Below, piece by piece: positions 57,852 to 64,000 of a stretch of 64,000 nt of DNA; within the stretch, counting starts at the first letter, position 1, and the number at the start of each line of letters is the position of its first letter. The stretch spans positions 1,674,001-1,738,000 of the forward strand of contig NZ_LS483369.1 of assembly GCF_900475315.1 (NCBI RefSeq). The letters are read 5' to 3'. Under the pieces are notes generated by a model. That model was not told where the DNA came from. It saw only the letters and a program-made list of their open reading frames with translations, and made no database searches. This DNA is from Neisseria cinerea. GTDB taxonomy: Bacteria; Pseudomonadota; Gammaproteobacteria; Burkholderiales; Neisseriaceae. The position numbers and the translations under genes are program-made.

Positions 57852-60230
57852 TTAGAACGTCGTACCGAGTTGAAATTGGAAGCGTTGGATTTCGTCTTCC
57901 GTTTTTTTCTTCAGCGGGTAGGCGTAGCTGAATTTCATCGGGCCCAAAGGCGAGAGCCAGGTTACGGCACCGCCGGCGGAATAGCGCAATTCGTTGGAGA
58001 AGGTGGATTTATGCGCGTTTTCCAGGTAAACCGATTTGTTGTTGCCGCTTTCGGCGGCGGTATAGGTTTTGTCGTCCCACACGCTGCCTGCATCGGCAAA
58101 CAGGCTCAGGCGGACGGTGCGTGCGTCTTTCGCACCCGGCATCGGGAAGAGCAGTTCGGCGGAGACGTTGGCTTTTTTGTTGCCGCCGTAGCTGATCTTG
58201 TCGCCGTATTCGTCATAGACTTTCGGACCGAGCGTGCCGCTTTCGTAACCTCGTACCGAACCCAGGCCGCCGCCGTAGAAGTTTTCAAAGAAGGGGATTT
58301 CTTTGGTTTTGCCGTAGCCGTTGGCATAGCCGATTTCTCCGCCAAGCATCAGTGTGAAGGTTTTGCTCAGGGGGAAGAACCAGGTTTGGTTGTGTGTGGC
58401 GGAGTAGTATTGCAGTTTGCTGCCGGGCAGGGCGATTTCGGCATTGACGCCTGCCAGGTAGCCGCGTGTCGGCCACAGGGCATTGTCGGTCTTGTTGCGT
58501 CCCCAGCCGACGGTACCTTTGTACAGCCAGCCTTTGAAGCTGCCGTCTGCGCCGTTGGTTTTGCCGTATTTCTTGATGAAGTCGGCATAGCGTTTGGGCG
58601 CTTTGTTGTAGGTGTTGACGGTCAGGTGTTCTGCCGCCAAACCGAAATTTACACGGTCGTATTCGGTAACGGGGATACCCATCCTTACGCCGCCGCCGGC
58701 GGTGGTGGTTTTATATTGTTTGACGCTGGTCGATGCTTTGCGCGGGTCGAAGGCTTTTCCGTAAATATCGTAGCCCAGGCTGACCCCGTCTGCCGTGAAG
58801 TACGGGTCGGTAAACGACAGCGAGCCGTTAAGCGTGGTTTTGCTCCTAGAGGCGCGCAGGGCGGCCGACTTGCCCGTACCGAACAGGTTGTCTTGGGAAA
58901 CGCCTGCGGACATGACCAACCCGGTATCTTGAACCCAACCCGCGCTCAAATCCAGGGAACCGGTGGAACGTTCGGTCAGGCTCATGTTCAAATCGACTTT
59001 GTCGGGCGTGTTGGCAAGCGGGACGGTGTCAAACTGGACATTGTCGAAGTAGCCTAAAAGCTCGACACGCTCTTTGGAGCGTTGCAGCTTGGAAGTGTCG
59101 TAAGGCGCGGATTCCATTTGGCGCAATTCGCGGCGCACGACTTCGTCGCGGGTTTTGTTGTTGCCTGTGATATGGATTTCGTTGACGTAGATTTTCCGGC
59201 CGGGTTCGATGTGCAGTATGAAGTCGACGGTTTTTGTTTCCGCATTGGGCAGCGGTTGGACGCTGATTTCGCTGTAGGCGTAGCCTGCGGAACCCATACG
59301 GTTTTGGATGGAGCTCAAAACTTCGGTCATTTGTTGGCGTTCGTACCATTTGCCGGGTTTCATGGTCAGCAGCTTTTCCAATTCGGCTTTGGGTACTTCG
59401 TTGGTATCGCCTTCAATGGAGACTTTGCCCCAGCGGAAACGTTCGCCTTCGTGGACGGTGATTTTGATGGTCTGCTTGGTTTTGTCTTCGTTGGTTTGGA
59501 TGTCGGTATCGAGGATACGGAAGTCGAAATAGCCGTTGTTTTGGTAGAAATCGGTTATTTTCTCCATATCTTGGGTGAATTTCTGACTGTTGAACTGGTT
59601 GCTCCTGGTCAGCCACGTCCAAATGCCGGCTTCGGTCAGGGACATTTGCCGCATCAGTTTGCGGTCGGAATAGACTTGGTTGCCTTCAAATTCGATGTCG
59701 GTGATTTTGGCGGATTGCCCCTCGTCAATCGTGATGTCTATGGAGACACGGTTGCGTGAGAGTTTGGTAACTTTGGGGGTAATTTGAATGTTGAGTTTGC
59801 CGCGTCCGAGATATTCTTCTTTCAGTCCGGCGACTGCCTGGTTGAGTGTCGCCTGGTTGAAGTATTGCGACTGCGCCAGTCCGAACGACTCGAGATTTTT
59901 TTTGATGACGTCGTTTTGCAGGATTTTCGCACCGCTGATATTGAGCGATCCGATAGTGGGACGTTCGATGACGGTCAGCAGGAGTTGTCCGTCCGCGGAT
60001 TCAACGCGTACATCGTCGAAGAACCCGGTCGCGTACAGGCTTTTGATGATTTCCCCGCCGCGGCCGTCGTTGTAGGCATCGCCGATTTTTACGGGCAGGT
60101 AGTTGAATACGGTACTCGGTTCGGTACGCTGCAAGCCTTCGATACGGATGTCTTGGATGGTAAAGTCGGCAAATGCCAAAGGCGATATGCCCAAGACCAT
60201 CAGTGCGGAAGCAATCTGTTTCAGTTTCAT
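57852..60230 (-). CDS. bamA: Outer membrane assembly factor BamA (Omp85)
   Basis: The 792-residue protein folds beta-barrel proteins into the outer membrane. It has a signal peptide (MKLKQIASALMVLGISPLAFA), five POTRA domains from about 22 to 420 (starting FTIQDIRIEGLQ), and a 16-strand barrel. The conserved L6 motif is VRGY (GSVRGYESG) and the C-terminal strand ends in Phe (QLGTTF). ATG 60230 was chosen. The frame opens 13 codons earlier but that part contains a DUS, and AAGGAA precedes the chosen start. It should insert both adhesins. Confidence 0.97.
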   Translation of the reverse strand: MKLKQIASALMVLGISPLAFADFTIQDIRIEGLQRTEPSTVFNYLPVKIGDAYNDGRGGEIIKSLYATGFFDDVRVESADGQLLLTVIERPTIGSLNISGAKILQNDVIKKNLESFGLAQSQYFNQATLNQAVAGLKEEYLGRGKLNIQITPKVTKLSRNRVSIDITIDEGQSAKITDIEFEGNQVYSDRKLMRQMSLTEAGIWTWLTRSNQFNSQKFTQDMEKITDFYQNNGYFDFRILDTDIQTNEDKTKQTIKITVHEGERFRWGKVSIEGDTNEVPKAELEKLLTMKPGKWYERQQMTEVLSSIQNRMGSAGYAYSEISVQPLPNAETKTVDFILHIEPGRKIYVNEIHITGNNKTRDEVVRRELRQMESAPYDTSKLQRSKERVELLGYFDNVQFDTVPLANTPDKVDLNMSLTERSTGSLDLSAGWVQDTGLVMSAGVSQDNLFGTGKSAALRASRSKTTLNGSLSFTDPYFTADGVSLGYDIYGKAFDPRKASTSVKQYKTTTAGGGVRMGIPVTEYDRVNFGLAAEHLTVNTYNKAPKRYADFIKKYGKTNGADGSFKGWLYKGTVGWGRNKTDNALWPTRGYLAGVNAEIALPGSKLQYYSATHNQTWFFPLSKTFTLMLGGEIGYANGYGKTKEIPFFENFYGGGLGSVRGYESGTLGPKVYDEYGDKISYGGNKKANVSAELLFPMPGAKDARTVRLSLFADAGSVWDDKTYTAAESGNNKSVYLENAHKSTFSNELRYSAGGAVTWLSPLGPMKFSYAYPLKKKTEDEIQRFQFQLGTTF

Positions 60231-60257
60231 CATAAGTTCCTTGTGGTGCGTTATGCT

Positions 60258-60269
60258 TTCAGACGGCAT
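60258..60269 (-). repeat. Single DUS between rseP and bamA
   Basis: TTCAGACGGCAT in the 54-bp gap, without a partner. Confidence 0.9.
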
Positions 60270-60284
60270 AACGAAACGTGAAAT

Positions 60285-61625
60285 TCAGCCAAGCAGGCGG
60301 GTAATGTCGTTGAAAAAAGCAATTGCCATCATCAGCATCATGAGGGCAAGCCCGAAGCGCAAACCGATGTTTTGGATGCGTTCGCCCAAAGGTTTGCCGC
60401 GTATCCATTCGGCAGTATAAAACACGAGGTGGCCGCCGTCCAAAACGGGAACCGGCAACAGGTTCAGCACGCCGAGGCTGATGCTGACCAGCGCTAAAAA
60501 TTCCAAATAACTTTGCAAGCCGAGTTCGGCGGACTGTCCGGCAATATCGGCAATGGTCAGCGGCCCGGAAATATGGCTGGCGGAAGCATTACCGCTGATG
60601 AGTTTGCCGAAAAACTTGACGGTTGTCCACGAGTAGGAAACGGTTTTTTCCCAACCCATGCCGAATGCGCGGACAACAGACGGACGGTAGTTGCGGCGGA
60701 TTTGCCTATCCCATGCTTTGTCGGACTGGGGGAGCAACCCGACTCGGCCGATCAGGGTTTTGTCGGATCGTTCGACAGTATCGGGGCGGATGTCGGCGGT
60801 ACGAGCCTGCCCGTCGCGTTCGTAGGTTAAGGCAATTTTCCTGCCTGGGCTTTGGCGGGTAAGGTTTGCCCATTCTTGCCATGAGGTAATGGGTTTGCCG
60901 TCGGCGGCAGTCAGCTTGTCGCCTGTTTTCAAGCCTGCTTTGTCGGCGGGGCTGCCTTTTTCTACTCCGCCGATAACGGTACTGATTTTAAATGGCATCA
61001 GGCCGATGTAGCCTTGGTTTTTCGCAATTTTACCTGCTTCTTCCGTGCCTGCGGCGTCGATGGTGCGGACGGTTTGCGCACCTGATGCCGTCTGAACGGC
61101 GACGGCGACTTTGCCTGCCTCAAGGTTGAGGGCGATTTCGGTTTGCGCGCTGCCCCAATCTTCAACGGGTGTGCTGTTGACGGATTGTATCCTGTCGCCG
61201 CTTTGGAAGCCGGCACGGGCGGCAATGGTGTCCGGTTCGACTGTGCCGACATAGGGGCGGATTTCGGTTACGCCGAAGGAAAAACTCAAGCCGTAAAGCA
61301 AAACCGCCAGCGCGAGATTGGTCAGTGGACCTGCGGCGACGATGGCGATGCGTTTGGCGGGATGCTGTTTGTCGAAGGCGTAAGGCAGGTCTGCCTGCGC
61401 CACTTCGCCCTCGCGCGTATCGACCATTTTGACATAGCCGCCCAAGGGGATGGGTGCCAAACACCATTCGGTATCGCCGCGTTTTCTGCTGAAAAACGGT
61501 TTGCCGAAGCCGACAGAAAAGCGCACAACCTTGACGCCGCACAATCTGGCGACGATGTAGTGTCCGAATTCGTGCAGGCTGACCAAAATCAGGATGGCGA
61601 AGATAAAAGCTAGAAGGGTTTGCAA
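60285..61625 (-). CDS. rseP: Site-2 intramembrane zinc protease RseP
   Basis: The 446-residue inner-membrane protease has the zinc motif HExxH at 18-22 ([12 protein letters not shown]) in the first membrane segment, two PDZ domains in the periplasmic region (about 110-300), and the third metal ligand in [13 protein letters not shown]. In E. coli it cleaves RseA to release sigma-E and removes signal peptide remnants; its substrates in Neisseria are less clear. A DUS lies inside (61085-61096). Start ATG 61625. Confidence 0.95.
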   Translation of the reverse strand: MQTLLAFIFAILILVSLHEFGHYIVARLCGVKVVRFSVGFGKPFFSRKRGDTEWCLAPIPLGGYVKMVDTREGEVAQADLPYAFDKQHPAKRIAIVAAGPLTNLALAVLLYGLSFSFGVTEIRPYVGTVEPDTIAARAGFQSGDRIQSVNSTPVEDWGSAQTEIALNLEAGKVAVAVQTASGAQTVRTIDAAGTEEAGKIAKNQGYIGLMPFKISTVIGGVEKGSPADKAGLKTGDKLTAADGKPITSWQEWANLTRQSPGRKIALTYERDGQARTADIRPDTVERSDKTLIGRVGLLPQSDKAWDRQIRRNYRPSVVRAFGMGWEKTVSYSWTTVKFFGKLISGNASASHISGPLTIADIAGQSAELGLQSYLEFLALVSISLGVLNLLPVPVLDGGHLVFYTAEWIRGKPLGERIQNIGLRFGLALMMLMMAIAFFNDITRLLG

Positions 61626-61666
61626 AAGAATCTCTCTGGTTGGGTATGGGTTGACGTTGCCGATGT

Positions 61667-61810
61667 TTCAGACGACATATGAGGGCAGGGGTCGTCTGAA
61701 AAACATTCGCAATGTATGGAAAATATTATTGGTGTTATTTTGCCGATTATAAAGCCAGTCTACCGTTTTGTCCGCCACACATGACGGATGGGCGGGTTTT
61801 CAGACGACCT
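61667..61810. repeat. Three variant DUS copies (GTCGTCTGAA) in the dxr-rseP gap
   Basis: TTCAGACGAC (61667-61676), GTCGTCTGAA (61691-61700) and TTCAGACGACCT (61799-61810) all have T for C at the third core base. The last is exactly AGGTCGTCTGAA in reverse, the mucosa-type dialect. The first two form an inverted pair. The 211-bp gap otherwise shows no gene. Confidence 0.75.
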
Positions 61811-61836
61811 GTCATTTTTTACCGTTGCGGCACGGT

Positions 61837-63021
61837 TTATCCCAATGCGGCGATAAATTCCTGCGCCTGCCTGCGGGTAACGGCGTCTTGAGCCAGCAGG
61901 TTTTCGATATTGCCAAGATCGTCTGAAAAGTCTTGTGCAAGACAGTGGGCGACGGTTTTGGCAATGTCGGTAAACTTAATCTGTCCGTCCAAAAAGGCGG
62001 CAACGGCGGCTTCGTTGGCGGCGTTCAATACGCAGGGCGCGGCTCCGCCTGCGTTCATGGCTTCATAGGCGAGCCTCAGGCAGGGGAAGCGGTCAAAGTC
62101 GGGCTTTTGGAAGGTCAGCGCGGACAATGCGTCGAAATCAAGGTCGCCGACACCCGAATCGATGCGCTCGGGCAAGCCCAAACAATAAGCGATGGGCGTA
62201 CGCATATCGGGATTGCCCAGTTGTGCCAACACGGAGCCGTCGCGGTAGCGCACCATGCTGTGTATCACGGATTGCGGATGGATGACGACTTCGAGTTTGT
62301 CAGGCGGACAGTTGAACAGCCAATGCGCTTCAATCAGCTCCAAACCTTTGTTCATCATGGTGGCGGAATCGACGGAGATTTTGCGCCCCATGCTCCAATT
62401 GGGGTGTTTGACCGCTTGGGCGGGCGTAATGCTGTCGAACGTGCCTAAATCGGTCGTTAAAAACGGGCCGCCGGAAGCGGTCAGGATAATCGAACGGATG
62501 CCGTGTTCGTTCAGACGGCCTGTGTAATCGCGCGGCAAAACTTGGAAAATGGCGTTGTGTTCGCTGTCGACGGGCAACACTGCCGCGCCGTTTGCACGGG
62601 CGGTTTCCATAAACAACGCGCCGGAAACCACCAACGTCTCTTTGTTCGCCAGATAAATGGTTTTGCCTTTTTGCGCCGCCGCCAGCGCGGAAGGCAGCCC
62701 CGCCGCACCGACGATGGCGCACATGACACCGCTGACTTCATCGGCAGACGCAACGTCAACCAATGCCTGCGCGCCGTGTAAAACCTGCGTCGCCGTGCCG
62801 TCGCGTTTCAACATGGCTTCAAGCCGGGCGGCATGTTCGGCATCGGCAACGACGGCATATTCGGGGCGGAGCGTTTGACATTGAGCCGCCAGTTTCTCAA
62901 CCTGCTTATGCCCCGCCAGCGCGAATACGCGGAATTTTTCGGGATGGCGCGAAACAACGTCCAGCGTGCTTTCGCCTATGCTGCCGGTACTGCCTAATAT
63001 GGTCAGGACTTGTGGTGTCAT
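61837..63021 (-). CDS. dxr: 1-deoxy-D-xylulose 5-phosphate reductoisomerase
   Basis: The 394-residue enzyme makes MEP, the committed step of non-mevalonate isoprenoid synthesis that supplies UppS. The NADPH motif is [10 protein letters not shown] (residues 10-19), and the metal/substrate region is [10 protein letters not shown]. Start ATG 63021 gives [10 protein letters not shown]. The frame opens 17 codons further, but that is DUS sequence. A DUS-like core at 62510-62519 lies inside the gene. Confidence 0.97.
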   Translation of the reverse strand: MTPQVLTILGSTGSIGESTLDVVSRHPEKFRVFALAGHKQVEKLAAQCQTLRPEYAVVADAEHAARLEAMLKRDGTATQVLHGAQALVDVASADEVSGVMCAIVGAAGLPSALAAAQKGKTIYLANKETLVVSGALFMETARANGAAVLPVDSEHNAIFQVLPRDYTGRLNEHGIRSIILTASGGPFLTTDLGTFDSITPAQAVKHPNWSMGRKISVDSATMMNKGLELIEAHWLFNCPPDKLEVVIHPQSVIHSMVRYRDGSVLAQLGNPDMRTPIAYCLGLPERIDSGVGDLDFDALSALTFQKPDFDRFPCLRLAYEAMNAGGAAPCVLNAANEAAVAAFLDGQIKFTDIAKTVAHCLAQDFSDDLGNIENLLAQDAVTRRQAQEFIAALG

Positions 63022-63043
63022 AATGAGGATAACTTTATACCGG

Positions 63044-63072
63044 ATGCCGTCTGAAGCGTTTTCAGACGGCAT
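63044..63072. repeat. Inverted DUS pair between cdsA and dxr
   Basis: ATGCCGTCTGAA (63044-63055) and TTCAGACGGCAT (63061-63072) form a perfect 12-bp stem with a 5-nt loop, 4 bp after the cdsA stop. Confidence 0.85.
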
Positions 63073-63076
63073 AGAA

Positions 63077-63874
63077 TCAATTTAAAACCGACATCATCGC
63101 CGCATAGACGCTGATGACGGCAATCAGGCTGTCGGTGCGGTCGAACACGCCGCCGTGTCCGGGCAGCAGGTTGCTGCTGTCTTTGATGCCTGCCGCGCGC
63201 TTGAGCCAGCTTTCCAAAAGGTCGCCGCATATGCTGACGACGGTCAGCACCAAACCGATTAACACGGTATCGAACCAGCCTGTATCGAATGCCAGCCAGC
63301 CGGCACCTCGTACGGCAGTCATGTACACTGCCACGCAAATCGCGCCGCCGATTGCGCCTTCCCAGCTCTTGCCGGGGCTGATTGCCGGTGCGATTTTGTG
63401 TTTGCCGAACGCCTTGCCGCTGAAATACGCGCAAACGTCGGCAACCCAGACCAGGCCCATGACGGCGAGCAGCGGCAGGGCATCATCGGGATGCGGGCGC
63501 AGGGATACGAGCGCGAACCAAAACGGCATGACCAGAAGCCAGCCGACGGCATAAACCTGCCAACCGCCGTTGAGCCTCCATTTGAATCTCAACCATAAAG
63601 GCATGATGGCGAGCCAAAATGCCAAAACAACATACCAAACCAAATTAGGCAGCATCCAGCCGCCCGCATAGGCAACCACGCCGAAAACCAAGGTTGCGGC
63701 AAGATAATGGTTGGTTTTGATTTTGCACAAGCCGCCCATACGGGCATATTCCCACAAGGCAATCAGGGCAATCAGTCCGCAAAATGCAGCCCACAACCAT
63801 TGCGGCGCGTAAAACAGCATGCCCAGCATCAGCGGCAGCAGCCACATAGCGGTTATTACCCGTTGTTTCAGCAT
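63077..63874 (-). CDS. cdsA: Phosphatidate cytidylyltransferase
   Basis: The 265-residue integral membrane enzyme makes CDP-diacylglycerol for all phospholipids. Several hydrophobic segments fill the first ~180 residues. The CdsA signature at the C-terminus is present ([20 protein letters not shown], then GVFDRTDS). It begins 2 bp after the uppS stop. Confidence 0.96.
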   Translation of the reverse strand: MLKQRVITAMWLLPLMLGMLFYAPQWLWAAFCGLIALIALWEYARMGGLCKIKTNHYLAATLVFGVVAYAGGWMLPNLVWYVVLAFWLAIMPLWLRFKWRLNGGWQVYAVGWLLVMPFWFALVSLRPHPDDALPLLAVMGLVWVADVCAYFSGKAFGKHKIAPAISPGKSWEGAIGGAICVAVYMTAVRGAGWLAFDTGWFDTVLIGLVLTVVSICGDLLESWLKRAAGIKDSSNLLPGHGGVFDRTDSLIAVISVYAAMMSVLN

Positions 63875-63876
63875 AT

Positions 63877-64000
63877 TCAGTTCCTTTGCTGTTCGATAGG
63901 CAGTTGCTCGGAGGTGCGTCCGAACCGCCGTTCGCGTTTTTGGAACGAAGCGACGGCATCGTCCAAAGCCTTGCCGTCAAAATCGGGCCACAAAATATCG
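63877..64000 (-). CDS. uppS: Undecaprenyl diphosphate synthase, C-terminal end (cut by window edge)
   Basis: The minus-strand frame from the right edge reads DILWPDFDGKALDDAVASFQ then KRERRFGRTSEQ and stops with TGA at 63877-63879. This is the conserved C-terminus of UppS (xLWPDF... RRFG), which makes the lipid carrier for peptidoglycan and LPS. Only about 41 residues are in the window. Confidence 0.92.
   Translation of the reverse strand, partial: DILWPDFDGKALDDAVASFQKRERRFGRTSEQLPIEQQRN

Noticed and set aside
57678-59057. A 459-codon plus-strand frame opposite skp and bamA, and similar frames opposite valS (52707-53600)
   Set aside because: BamA, Skp and ValS on the minus strand are certain; the opposite frames have no family match and arise from GC-rich codon bias.
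1-64000. Correia elements, dRS3 repeats, insertion sequences, CRISPR arrays, tRNA or rRNA genes
   Set aside because: I looked for Correia ends (TATAGTGGATTA), dRS3-type ATTCCC/GGGAAT pairs, transposase-like frames, spaced direct repeats and tRNA-like folds and saw none. A covariance-model or IS database scan could still find degenerate copies.

Overview
The window is chromosomal DNA of a Neisseria species. The strongest evidence is the Neisseria DNA uptake sequence (DUS, core GCCGTCTGAA). It occurs many times, often as inverted pairs in intergenic gaps, and mostly in the 12-mer form ATGCCGTCTGAA used by the meningitidis/gonorrhoeae/lactamica/polysaccharea/cinerea group. A few AGGCCGTCTGAA and AGGTCGTCTGAA copies are also present. 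The gene order min-oxyR / valS and bamA-skp-lpxD-fabZ-lpxA and the protein sequences fit the same genus. I cannot fix the species from the sequence alone.

Layout. (1) 1-11.5 kb, + strand: the end of nusG, then rplK-rplA, rplJ-rplL and rpoB-rpoC. (2) 11.6-16.4 kb, +: the str operon rpsL-rpsG-fusA-tuf, followed directly by rpsJ and a strong terminator. (3) 16.4-17.1 kb: a gap between rpsJ and rplC holding relics of a small two-gene unit (a hydrophobic peptide tail and a P-loop GTPase N-terminus). (4) 17.1-30.6 kb, +: the S10, spc and alpha ribosomal operons with secY, infA, rpmJ and rpoA. (5) 30.6-33.5 kb, +: minC-minD-minE-oxyR. (6) 33.7-51.9 kb, - strand: two very large trimeric autotransporter adhesin genes (3917 and 1776 codons) between oxyR and valS. 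(7) 51.9-64 kb, -: valS, then (in transcription order from the right) uppS-cdsA-dxr-rseP-bamA-skp-lpxD-fabZ-lpxA, an envelope-building cluster.

How the genes work together. The left half builds ribosomes and RNA polymerase core (beta, beta', alpha), with translation factors and the SecY channel. The min genes place the division septum and OxyR senses peroxide. The right-hand cluster supplies isoprenoid precursors (Dxr), undecaprenyl diphosphate (UppS), phospholipid precursor (CdsA), lipid A acylation (LpxA, LpxD, FabZ), and outer-membrane protein chaperoning and insertion (Skp, BamA). The adhesins between these halves are exported through Sec and would depend on BamA for outer-membrane assembly.

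The accessory, most interesting part is the adhesin locus. The larger gene contains an apparently perfect 1503-bp tandem duplication (501 codons). Both genes share near-identical stalk modules, and five stalk modules carry a DUS core inside the coding sequence. Predicted helical-hairpin insertions recur in both stalks. A run of 11 G lies 92-102 bp upstream of the smaller gene and looks like a phase-variation tract. Together these describe an adhesin locus built for rapid change of length and sequence, and probably for on/off or graded expression of the second gene.
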